DNA of 64,000 bases, taken from NCBI RefSeq assembly GCF_003177035.1, contig NZ_CP029488.1:1984001-2048000 (forward strand). The letters are read 5' to 3'. The DNA is from Salinisphaera sp. LB1. Lineage in GTDB: Bacteria; Pseudomonadota; Gammaproteobacteria; Nevskiales; Salinisphaeraceae. The translations under genes were made by a program, and so were the position numbers. Positions 8,611 through 16,670 of the stretch are shown piece after piece; position 1 is the stretch's first letter; the number at the start of each line of letters is the position of its first letter. The notes beneath the pieces are model-generated. The model did no database searches, was not told the origin of the DNA, and worked only from the letters and a program-made list of their open reading frames with translations.

Positions 8611-8668
8611 AACGACGCGTGATCGCAGCCCTGTAGGTCGTGATTAGCCGCAGGCGTAATAGACGGGA
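8611..8668 (+). repeat. REP-like repeat, unit 2
   Basis: Second unit in direct orientation, 127 bases after the first. It begins AACGACGCGT and carries CTGTAGGTCGTGATTAGCC then GCAGGCGTAATAGACGGGA. It is slightly diverged in the part that should pair. The rest of 8361-8723 shows no gene. Confidence 0.7.
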
Positions 8669-8723
8669 CAAAGCCTCCGCGCGGCCCTGCGGTGGCTCGC
8701 CGATGTTGCCGCGCCGGCCGTAG

Positions 8724-9512
8724 TCAGTCGCCGGTTAGCCGCTGCTGGCGAAAGACGCGGCAGGCTTCGCCGAAGGCATGGAACAGCGCCATCGATACCG
8801 GGTTGTCGCCGTAACGCCATTCCGGATGCCATTGCACGCCGACGATGAAACGCAGGTCGCGATGGCGCACCGCTTCCACCAGGCCGTCGGGCGCGCGCCC
8901 CTCGGCGCGCAGCGCGGTGCCGAGACCGTCTATGCCTTGGCTGTGCAGGGAGTTGACCGAGATCTCCTGCGTGTCGAGCAGCCCGGACATCCAGCCATCG
9001 CTGACCAGTTCCACCGAATGTGCCGGCGCATAGCGGCGCTCGCGCGGCGCCTCGTGATCGTCGCGGTGATCCGACAGCCCCGGCACGTCCTGCACGGCGG
9101 TGTAGAGCGTGCCGCCGCAGGCCACGTTGAGTTCCTGGAAGCCGCGGCAGACGGCGAATACCGGCATGTCACGCGCCATCGCCGCGCCGAGCAGCGCCAG
9201 GTTATTGGCGTCGCGTTGGGGATCGAACGGGCCCACGCCCGGGGCGTCGCTGCCATAGCGCCAGGGTTCCATATTCGACGGGCTGCCGGTCAGGAACAGA
9301 CCGTCGAGATCGACGAGCTGGTCATCGGCGCTGATTTGGGTCTCGAGCGACGCCTGTTCGGCGCCGGCCGCCCGCGCGGGCAGCACCAGCGGGATGGCAT
9401 TGGCCGCATGGGCGACCGCGGCGAGATACTTCTCGCCCACGACGTGGCTGGGGTCGGTGCCGATGAGTTTGCAGTCGACGGGCACGCCGATCCGGGGGCG
9501 GAGTGAAGACAT
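8724..9512 (-). CDS. puuD: Gamma-glutamyl-gamma-aminobutyrate hydrolase PuuD
   Basis: Class I glutamine-amidotransferase-type hydrolase, 262 residues (E. coli PuuD 254). It cleaves gamma-glutamyl-GABA to glutamate and GABA, the last step of the Puu route. The nucleophile Cys is in MPVFAVCRGFQELNVACGG. The His-Glu pair of the triad is in VGVQWHPEWR near the C-terminus. It starts with MSSLRPRIGVPVD at 9512. The palindromic operator shared with puuA lies 31 bp upstream, so it is a separate transcription unit of the same regulon. Confidence 0.93.
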   Translation of the reverse strand: MSSLRPRIGVPVDCKLIGTDPSHVVGEKYLAAVAHAANAIPLVLPARAAGAEQASLETQISADDQLVDLDGLFLTGSPSNMEPWRYGSDAPGVGPFDPQRDANNLALLGAAMARDMPVFAVCRGFQELNVACGGTLYTAVQDVPGLSDHRDDHEAPRERRYAPAHSVELVSDGWMSGLLDTQEISVNSLHSQGIDGLGTALRAEGRAPDGLVEAVRHRDLRFIVGVQWHPEWRYGDNPVSMALFHAFGEACRVFRQQRLTGD

Positions 9513-9543
9513 GAGCGATCCGGGAAAATGACGGCGGGTGAAT

Positions 9544-9555
9544 TGTGATCACAAA
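9544..9555. promoter_or_regulatory. Predicted operator in front of puuD
   Basis: Exact second copy of TGTGATCACAAA (palindrome TGTGATCACA at 9544-9553), 31 bp upstream of the puuD ATG. Together with the site at 7551-7562 it frames the GntR-type gene. A role in shared control of puuA, puuD and the regulator itself is inferred. Confidence 0.7.
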
Positions 9556-9674
9556 ATGAGAGCCGGTCAACGTGGCCGCTGGCATCGTTCGTGCCGGTGG
9601 CGGCCGGCCCACGGCGACAGGGCCGGTTATCATAAGGGCACGCGCATTGGCACCCAACCACACAGGAGCGAGCC

Positions 9675-10793
9675 ATGCACATCGGCGTACCCAGGGAAAT
9701 CAAGGATCACGAATATCGCGTCGGCCTGACGCCGGACAGCGTGCGTGAACTGGTCAAGCGCGGCCACGACGTGCTCGTGGAAACGACGGCCGGGCTGGGT
9801 ATCGGTTGTGAGGACAGCGAGTACGCACAGGCCGGGGCGCGTATCGCCGACGATGCGGTGGCGGTGTTCAAGGCGGCCGACATGATCGTCAAGGTCAAGG
9901 AGCCGCAACCCGAGGAGCGCAAGCGCCTGCGCCCGGGCCAACTGCTATTCACCTATCTGCATCTCGCGCCCGACGCCGCGCAAACCGCCGATCTGGTCGC
10001 CTCCGGCGCGAGTTGCGTGGCGTACGAGACGATCACCGACGACCACGGCGGTTTGCCGTTGCTGGCGCCGATGTCGGAGGTGGCCGGCCGGTTGGCCGCG
10101 CAGGCTGCAGCCCAAGGCCTGGAGAAGATCAGCGGCGGGCGCGGGGTGCTGATGGGGGGCGTGCCGGGGGTGTCGCCGGCGCGCGTGGTGGTGATCGGCG
10201 GTGGCGTGGTCGGTGAGAACGCGATCACGATGGCGCTGGGGCTGGGCGCCGATGTGGTCGTGCTCGATCGCGACGTCAACGTGTTGCGGCGTCTGGCTGC
10301 CCGGTTCGGGCCGTCGTTGCGCACCGTATATGCGACGGCGGCCGGCACCGAGACCGAGGTGCTCGCGGCGGATGCCGTGATCGGTGCGGTCCTGGTGGCG
10401 GGCGCGGAAACCCCCAAGCTGGTCAGTGCTGAATGGGTGTCGCGTATGCAGCCGGGGGCGGTGCTGGTGGATGTCGCCATCGATCAGGGCGGTTGCTTCG
10501 AGACCTCCAGGCCGACCACCCACGCCGAGCCCACGTATATTGTCGACGGCGTGGTGCACTACTGCGTGGCCAACATGCCGGGCGCGGTGCCGCGTACGTC
10601 GGCATTCGCGCTCAATCACGCCACCCTGAGCCATGTCGTCGCGCTCGCGGATCAGGGCCTGAACAACGCAATGGCCGACGACGAGCATCTGCGGCGCGGG
10701 CTGAACGTGCACGCCGGGCAGGTGACGTGTGCCCCGGTGGCCGAGCGCCACGGCTACGACTACGTAAGCCCCGAGGCCGCGCTGGGGTTGTAG
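9675..10793 (+). CDS. ald: Alanine dehydrogenase
   Basis: NAD-dependent oxidative deamination of L-alanine to pyruvate, 372 residues, the normal length. The N-terminus [20 protein letters not shown] is characteristic. The substrate-site region includes KVKEPQPEE and [10 protein letters not shown]. The nucleotide fold is [21 protein letters not shown]. Near the C-terminal third stands [19 protein letters not shown] with the catalytic-type Asp, then [21 protein letters not shown] ribosome site AGGAG lies 7 bases before ATG 9675. Monocistronic. Confidence 0.95.
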   Translation: MHIGVPREIKDHEYRVGLTPDSVRELVKRGHDVLVETTAGLGIGCEDSEYAQAGARIADDAVAVFKAADMIVKVKEPQPEERKRLRPGQLLFTYLHLAPDAAQTADLVASGASCVAYETITDDHGGLPLLAPMSEVAGRLAAQAAAQGLEKISGGRGVLMGGVPGVSPARVVVIGGGVVGENAITMALGLGADVVVLDRDVNVLRRLAARFGPSLRTVYATAAGTETEVLAADAVIGAVLVAGAETPKLVSAEWVSRMQPGAVLVDVAIDQGGCFETSRPTTHAEPTYIVDGVVHYCVANMPGAVPRTSAFALNHATLSHVVALADQGLNNAMADDEHLRRGLNVHAGQVTCAPVAERHGYDYVSPEAALGL

Positions 10794-11245
10794 CGCATCG
10801 GCTTTGTTGTCCGTTGCATGCGCCGCCGCCCCGCGGGTTGCCCGCCACCGCTCAATCGTTTTCCGGGCCCGGCGCGCCGGGCGTTATAACGCCGGCGCCG
10901 CAGGCGCGGGCAACGCGGGATGGCAGGAAATAGCCGCCGCGCCCGCCCGCAGTCAATGCAGCAGACGCGTATCGGACCCGGTTGCGGCCGCGACGCTGCG
11001 TCGCAGGAAGCGGCCCACGGGCCCCAGTCCGAACGGGGGATCGAGCCGGCCGTGAGGCATGGTGGCCGGATATCGGGTACCTGAGCGGCGAGTTACTATT
11101 CATGTCGTGAATGTTGGGAATAGATTTCATTTTCTATTCATATTAAGAGCGGCCCTCTAGACTGAGCTTCATCGGCTACGGGAAAAGAATTATTTCCGGA
11201 ATATCGGCCGTTTTTCGATGCTGGTTTTCAAGAGGAAGTCTGATC
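10794..11245 (+). promoter_or_regulatory. Intergenic region upstream of aceA
   Basis: 452 bases without a gene. The first part holds GC-rich palindromes (GCCCGGCGCGCCGGGC at 10867-10882), possibly the end of the ald transcript. The last 150 bases are AT-rich and look like the aceA promoter region. Two small inverted repeats stand there: ATTCA...TGAAT at ~11098-11112 and GAATAGA...TCTATTC at 11118-11139. They are operator candidates without an assigned regulator. GAGGAAG at ~11231 is the aceA ribosome site. Confidence 0.4.
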
Positions 11246-12844
11246 ATGTCCGACTATAGAAACGACATCAGCGATATCTCGTCGCTGCGGGAGCGCTTCG
11301 GCGAGCCATGGCGTGCCATCAATCCCGAGCATGCTGCGCGTCTGCGTGCGCAGAACCGCTTTCATACCGGGCTCGATATCGCGCGCTACACGGCGAAAAT
11401 CATGCGCGAGGACATGGCTGCCTATGATGCCGACCCGGCCTGCTACACGCAGTCGCTCGGCTGCTGGCATGGATTCGTCGGCCAACAGAAAGCGATCTCG
11501 ATCAAGAAGCATTTCGGCAGTCTGAAGGGCAAGTATCTGTACCTGTCCGGCTGGATGGTGGCCGCGCTGCGCAGTGAATTCGGCCCGCTGCCGGACCAGT
11601 CGATGCACGAAAAAACCGCGGTGCCGGCGCTGATCGAGGAGCTGTATACCTTCCTGAAGCAGGCGGATGCCTGGGAGCTCAACCATTATTTCCGCGAACT
11701 CGAAGCCGCCCGCGAGGCCGGCGATGAGGTGGCGGCGAAGAAGGCCCAGAGCCGGATCGACAACTTCGAAACCCATGTCATCCCGATCATCGCCGACATC
11801 GACGCCGGTTTCGGCAACGAGGAGGCGACCTATCTGCTGGCCAAGAAGATGATCGAGGCCGGGGCCTGTGCGATCCAGATCGAGAATCAGGTCTCGGACG
11901 TCAAGCAGTGTGGTCATCAGGACGGCAAGGTGACGGTGCCGCATGCGGCGTTCCTGGCCAAGATCAACGCCGTGCGCTACGCGTTCCTGGAGCTCGGTGT
12001 GGACGACGGCGTGATCGTCGCGCGCACGGACTCGCTGGGTGCGGGCCTGACCCAGCAGATCGCGGTGTCGCAGGCGCCGGGCGATCTGGGCGATCAGTAC
12101 AACAGTTATCTCGCCGGCGAGGAGATCACCGACCCGTCCGAGATCAACGCATCCGATGTGGTGATCAAGCAGAACGGCAAGCTGGTGCGCCTCAAGCGTC
12201 TGGCTTCGGGTCTGTTCGAGTTCAAGAAGGGCAGCGGCGAGGACCGCGTGGTGCTGGATTGCATCACCAGCCTGAAAAACGGTGCCGACCTGCTCTGGAT
12301 CGAGACCTCCACGCCGAATGTGGACCACATCGGCGGCATGGTGAATCGTATTCGCGAAGAAGTGCCCGACGCCAAGCTGGTCTACAACAACAGCCCGTCG
12401 TTCAACTGGACGCTGAACTTCCGTCAGCAGGTCTATGACGCATGGGCCGATGAAGGCAGGGATGTGTCGGCCTACGATCGCGCCCAGTTGATGGCCGCCG
12501 AGTACGATGGCACCGAGCTGGCCCGGGTGGCCGACGAGTGGACCCGGAACTTCCAGCGCGATGCCGCGCGGCACGCCGGTGTGTTCCATCACCTGATCAC
12601 GCTGCCGACCTATCACACGACGGCTTTGTCCACCGATCAGCTGGCCCGTCATTATTTCGGCGACGACGGCATGTTGGCTTACGTGCGCGATGTGCAGCGG
12701 GTCGAGATCCGCGATGGCATTGCGACCGTCAGGCATCAGGATATGGCTGGTTCCAACATCGGCGACGATCACAAGGAGTTCTTCTCCCGCGAGAACGCGC
12801 TCAAGGCGGGAGGGGCGCACAACACCATGAACCAGTTTGGCTAG
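11246..12844 (+). CDS. aceA: Isocitrate lyase (long, Pseudomonas-type)
   Basis: Glyoxylate-shunt enzyme that cleaves isocitrate to glyoxylate and succinate, 532 residues. This is the ~530-residue subclass found in Pseudomonas and Acinetobacter rather than the 434-residue E. coli type. The active-site loop is VKQCGHQDGKV with the catalytic Cys. Metal and substrate contacts are in IPIIADIDAGFGN and VIVARTDSLGAG. The C-terminal part has YNNSPSFNW. It permits growth on acetate and fatty acids. No malate synthase gene is in the window. Two terminator-like hairpins follow. Confidence 0.95.
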   Translation: MSDYRNDISDISSLRERFGEPWRAINPEHAARLRAQNRFHTGLDIARYTAKIMREDMAAYDADPACYTQSLGCWHGFVGQQKAISIKKHFGSLKGKYLYLSGWMVAALRSEFGPLPDQSMHEKTAVPALIEELYTFLKQADAWELNHYFRELEAAREAGDEVAAKKAQSRIDNFETHVIPIIADIDAGFGNEEATYLLAKKMIEAGACAIQIENQVSDVKQCGHQDGKVTVPHAAFLAKINAVRYAFLELGVDDGVIVARTDSLGAGLTQQIAVSQAPGDLGDQYNSYLAGEEITDPSEINASDVVIKQNGKLVRLKRLASGLFEFKKGSGEDRVVLDCITSLKNGADLLWIETSTPNVDHIGGMVNRIREEVPDAKLVYNNSPSFNWTLNFRQQVYDAWADEGRDVSAYDRAQLMAAEYDGTELARVADEWTRNFQRDAARHAGVFHHLITLPTYHTTALSTDQLARHYFGDDGMLAYVRDVQRVEIRDGIATVRHQDMAGSNIGDDHKEFFSRENALKAGGAHNTMNQFG

Positions 12845-12881
12845 GGCCTGTTGCCGTCTCGCATGAGGCGGCAACAAGCCC
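12844..12881 (+). terminator. Strong hairpin overlapping the aceA stop
   Basis: A 17-base arm beginning GGGCCTGTTGCCG pairs, with one mismatch and one wobble, with a second arm around the loop GCAT. No T-run follows. The first 17 bases starting CTAGGGCCTGTTGCCGT at 12841 are identical to one end of the inverted-repeat element at 53535-53828, so this may be a mobile-element remnant used as a terminator. Confidence 0.6.
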
Positions 12882-12933
12882 CGGTCTGGACCGGGTGTTG
12901 GGACCCGCGGTGACTTCGACCGCCGCGGTCAGG

Positions 12934-12959
12934 GACGGGGCCTTCGGGCCCTGTCTTTT
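12934..12959 (+). terminator. Rho-independent terminator after aceA
   Basis: GACGGGGCC, tetraloop TTCG, GGCCCTGTC, then TTTT. The 9-bp stem with one G-T wobble and a UUCG loop is a classic intrinsic terminator. It would end the aceA transcript before the convergent channel gene. Confidence 0.8.
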
Positions 12960-12995
12960 GGCCCGTTGGGCGCGCCGCGGCCCGCAACCGAGGTG

Positions 12996-15287
12996 TCAAC
13001 CCGGGTCGGGCGATGGCGAGGCCTGGTTGTCCATCGGCCAGTCCACGGTGGCGGTAGAGTCGTCTGCGCTGGTCTTGGCGCGCTTGTCATAGCGTGCGCC
13101 GCCGCCGGCTTCCATGGAAACGCTCATGCGCGGCGCGCCAAGGTTGATGTATTCGCTCTCCATCCGGCGTTTCAACGCGAGGTTGAAGGCACGCGAGACG
13201 TCCCACTGATACTCCGGCGCCGTGCGCAGGCGCATGCGCAGGATCGGGCAGCCGTTATCGAACTCGTGGATGCCCTGCATCTCCAGATGCGAACGGATCA
13301 GCCCACGCATGAACGGGTCGCGATGCAGGTCGGACGCCGTGCGCCGCATCAACTCGATGGCGTCGTCGATGCGCAGGTCGTGCGGAATGCGGATTTTGAT
13401 CAGAGCGATGCCGAACTGGCGCGACATGTTGTGAATCGCGTCGATGTGGGAGAACGTCGTGATGTGCACGACGCCATCGAGATCGCGCAGGCGTACGGCG
13501 CGTAGATTCAGCCCCTCCACCGTGCCCATGAACCCGTTGATTTCGACGAAATCGCCGACCGCCAGTGAATCCTCGATCAGGATGAAGATACCGGTGATCA
13601 GATCGGCCACCAGGCTCTGGGCGCCGAAGCCGAGCGCGATGCCGATTACACCGGCACCGGCGAGTAGCGGTGTGACATTCACGCCCAGGTTGGCCAGCCC
13701 GATGATGCCGGCCACGATGATGATCACGAACAACGCCAGGTTGCGGATCATCGGTGTGATGGTTTGCGCACGATTGGTATTACGTCGGCGGCCGTGCGCA
13801 CCACGGCCATGCAGCGCACGATGGATCGCGGTGTCGACCACGATCCAGATCAGCCAGGCGAGCACGATCGTCAGTCCTACCCCCAGCAGGGCCCGACCGA
13901 TCTTGCCGCTAACCGCCCCGTGTTCGCCGATGCCGAACAACGAGAAACCCCACACCCGGACCGACAATTCGGCGAAGACCAGCCAGGCAATGCCATGTGC
14001 CAGCGTGAAGCCGAAATTGCGGAACCGCCCGGCATAGGGAGGCTTGCGCGGTCGCCGCGCGGCCCGCTCGTGCTGGCGTCGGATGATGCCGGTGGTTACC
14101 AGGGTCAGCACCAGTAGAACCGTGCAGATCATGGCGCGCGCAAAAGCCGCGTGTGCCTGCCCGCCGGTGAGAAAAATAGCGGCAAGCGATGCGGTGATCA
14201 GCAGCAGGGCGGGTACGTGCCAGAGCTGGGCGCTGATCGACACCAGCTCCCGCAAACCGCCGCGATCACGTCGGTTGGCCAGCGATCGGTTGCGAATCAG
14301 GTGTTCCACCGGGCGGCGGATGCGCAGGATCAGGGCGCCGCTGAACAACCCCGCGAGCATGTTGGCCACCACGGATAGCCAGTCCGCGAGGCTGGCGCCC
14401 AGCAGGTCCGAAAGGCGGGCACTGTTGACCGCATCGCCGAAGGCCACCAGGGCGCCGATGAAAAACAGCGGGCCCAGGGCCTTGTCGTGCAGGATCGACA
14501 CGGCCACGCGACGATGGCCGCGGGTGAACAGGGCGATGACGACATCGAAGACGGTCGAAAGCAAGCGCCCGCACAGGCCGACGTAGGCTATGACAAGTAA
14601 CGTGGCGCTGGCCGGCGCCGCGGGCTGGACCAAACGGATGACCGCCAACAGTGCCGCGAACGTGACGACCCAGGGCGTTACCCGGCGACAGAAGTGGGCC
14701 AGCAGCATCCAGGGCCGCGGCTCCGGCGGCAGCTTGATCGGCCAGCCGCGGCGCACGAACAGGCTGCGTCCGGCGAGGGTCATGACCACCAGGGCGCTCG
14801 TGAGCATGGACAGGCCGAATACAATTTCGGCGATGTTGCTGACCAGGGCCCGTCGGCGTACGCCGACGAACAGCTCACGGGCGTTCGTCGCGGCCTTGCG
14901 TGCGTTGCGTCGCCAGATATCCAGGGGCGACTCGCCCCGGGCCTGTTTGCTGAGATTGCTGATGGAATCCGAAAGGGCGCCGAGCAGGCCGCCATGGACA
15001 CCGGCGATCGGGTTCTCGTGCTTTGCCGCAGCCCGGGTCGAGGCGCGCAGCTGCTTGAGCTGCTTGACCAGCGCGGCCCGCTTATTGTCGTTTTCCAGCG
15101 TGCTGATGATGTTGTCGAGCGAGGCGTTCAGCTGCTTGGCGTCGGGCTTGTCCTGGGATTGGGTCTGGGGCTCGTGCCCGAGTCCGAGCCGGCCCAGGCC
15201 CTGGGCGGCGGCCGGCGTCGCCACGCAGGCGAGCGCCACCAGCAGCGACAACAACAGGAATCGGATCGGCGACACGTCGAACGGCAT
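12996..15287 (-). CDS. Large MscS-family mechanosensitive channel (YbiO-like)
   Basis: Inner-membrane channel opening under hypo-osmotic stress, 763 residues. I choose ATG 15287, which starts a clear signal peptide (MPFDVSPIRFLLLSLLVALA ending ..ATPAAA|Q). The frame is open to 15470 but that extension is basic and unlikely. After a periplasmic part with coiled-coil character (Gln/Lys-rich ~25-110) come about 10 membrane helices. The MscS core is near the C-terminus: LAGAGVIGIALGFGAQSLVAD is the pore-lining helix, followed by GDFVEINGFMGTVEGLNLRA of the beta domain. Length and architecture match E. coli YbiO (741) best. Confidence 0.85.
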   Translation of the reverse strand: MPFDVSPIRFLLLSLLVALACVATPAAAQGLGRLGLGHEPQTQSQDKPDAKQLNASLDNIISTLENDNKRAALVKQLKQLRASTRAAAKHENPIAGVHGGLLGALSDSISNLSKQARGESPLDIWRRNARKAATNARELFVGVRRRALVSNIAEIVFGLSMLTSALVVMTLAGRSLFVRRGWPIKLPPEPRPWMLLAHFCRRVTPWVVTFAALLAVIRLVQPAAPASATLLVIAYVGLCGRLLSTVFDVVIALFTRGHRRVAVSILHDKALGPLFFIGALVAFGDAVNSARLSDLLGASLADWLSVVANMLAGLFSGALILRIRRPVEHLIRNRSLANRRDRGGLRELVSISAQLWHVPALLLITASLAAIFLTGGQAHAAFARAMICTVLLVLTLVTTGIIRRQHERAARRPRKPPYAGRFRNFGFTLAHGIAWLVFAELSVRVWGFSLFGIGEHGAVSGKIGRALLGVGLTIVLAWLIWIVVDTAIHRALHGRGAHGRRRNTNRAQTITPMIRNLALFVIIIVAGIIGLANLGVNVTPLLAGAGVIGIALGFGAQSLVADLITGIFILIEDSLAVGDFVEINGFMGTVEGLNLRAVRLRDLDGVVHITTFSHIDAIHNMSRQFGIALIKIRIPHDLRIDDAIELMRRTASDLHRDPFMRGLIRSHLEMQGIHEFDNGCPILRMRLRTAPEYQWDVSRAFNLALKRRMESEYINLGAPRMSVSMEAGGGARYDKRAKTSADDSTATVDWPMDNQASPSPDPG

Positions 15288-15722
15288 CAAAAGGACTCGG
15301 ATGAAAACGAAAGGGCACAGGCGGCCGGCTATGCCGACACGGATACGCCGGACAAGGTCGATGAAATGCTGCCGCCGGCCCCAGCGTACCTCGATTGCGC
15401 GATAAATTTTTTTTGGGGCGATGGGTCGACTTTGCGGTCGTCGGATCCGCCGGCCCGATTCGAAAAGCATATGTTTCTAAAGGTTTATGTTTCGCGTCGT
15501 TTGCGGTTTAAAGTGACGCAACCCGTTCTGAATAATACTTTAGTTTAAGATTGACCGCGTGGGCGGGTGGATGTATTTTTCGCCTAAACGTGGGCTGCAT
15601 TGACCAGCCCGCGCCAGAGTCATGGTCGGTATGGGGTTCCGGCCAAGCCGTCTATACGTGATTTGGCTGCGGGCCTGGCCCGTGAGTGCCCGATCCGGTT
15701 CGACTCCAAGGCATATAACGCA
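15288..15722 (+). promoter_or_regulatory. Divergent intergenic region mscS/cyoA
   Basis: About 435 bases. The part near 15460-15600 is AT-rich (for example GAATAATACTTTAGTTTAAG around 15530) and is the likely promoter area for the cyo operon. Open frames reaching into it from both sides have poor coding character. I see no clear ArcA or FNR site. Confidence 0.35.
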
Positions 15723-16634
15723 ATGCTAGGTAAGATTTTTCGCTTTTCCTCGGGGGTATCCGCCGCCGCTCTGCTTTTGCTGATCAGCGGTTGTGGTACA
15801 AGCCTGAGCACCATGATGCCGGTTGGCCCGGTTGGCCAGACCGAACGCGACATCACGCTCTTCACGCTCGTGCTGATGATGTTCGTGCTGATTCCGATCG
15901 TGGCGCTCACGTTCGGCATCGCCTGGCGTTATCGCAAATCCAATACCGATTCCAGATATTCGCCCGACTGGGACCATTCCTGGTTGATCGAGGTCTTCGT
16001 CTGGGGCGGCCCGGTGGTGATCCTCATCATTCTGTCGGTGATGACCTGGATCTCCACCCACAATCTCGATCCGTACAAGGCCATCCAGTCGGACGCCAAG
16101 CCGATCACGATCGAGGCCGTGGCTACGGACTGGAAGTGGTTGTTCATCTATCCCGACCAGCATGTGGCCGCGGTCAACGAGTTCGCATTCCCGAAGGATG
16201 TGCCGCTCAACATCCGGCTGACATCCAACTCGGTGATGAATGCGTTCATGATCCAGCGCATGGGCACGCAAATCTTCGCCATGTCGGGCATGAAGACCCA
16301 GCTGCATCTGATGTCGCACAAGACCGGCGACTTCGCCGGCGGCAACTACCAGTACAACGGCCACGGTTTCGCCAAGAACCGCTTCGTCGCCCGGGCCATG
16401 ACCGAACAGAACTACAAGCAATGGCTGGCTAAGGTCCGTTCCCAGGGAAAACCGCTGGATATGAGCACGTTCAAGCAGTTCGCGCAGCCCAGCGTGGTCA
16501 AGGATCCGATCTACTTTGCGCCGGTTTCGTCCGGGCTGTTCGCCGATGTCATCGGCCAGTTCCACCCGGCGAAGAGCCCGGGGATGAAGCCGGACATGAA
16601 GGCTGAGCTCAAGCCGACGGCGGCACACGAGTAG
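15723..16634 (+). CDS. cyoA: Cytochrome bo3 ubiquinol oxidase subunit II
   Basis: Subunit II of the quinol oxidase, 303 residues. From ATG 15723 the protein starts MLGKIFRFSS and has a lipoprotein signal with lipobox LISGC, as in E. coli CyoA. Upstream in-frame codons would add 41 non-signal residues. Two membrane helices (~45-70 and ~90-110) anchor a periplasmic cupredoxin domain (VATDWKWLFIYPD, NSVMNAFMIQRMG). The CuA ligands of cytochrome c oxidases are absent, as expected for a quinol oxidase. First gene of cyoABCD. Confidence 0.93.
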   Translation: MLGKIFRFSSGVSAAALLLLISGCGTSLSTMMPVGPVGQTERDITLFTLVLMMFVLIPIVALTFGIAWRYRKSNTDSRYSPDWDHSWLIEVFVWGGPVVILIILSVMTWISTHNLDPYKAIQSDAKPITIEAVATDWKWLFIYPDQHVAAVNEFAFPKDVPLNIRLTSNSVMNAFMIQRMGTQIFAMSGMKTQLHLMSHKTGDFAGGNYQYNGHGFAKNRFVARAMTEQNYKQWLAKVRSQGKPLDMSTFKQFAQPSVVKDPIYFAPVSSGLFADVIGQFHPAKSPGMKPDMKAELKPTAAHE

Positions 16635-16670
16635 TGCGCGCCGGCCTGGCGATACCCGCGAGATAACACC

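Noticed and set aside
11228-12877. 549-codon open frame antisense to aceA
   Set aside because: The sense strand is a full isocitrate lyase with active-site motifs; the antisense product matches nothing.
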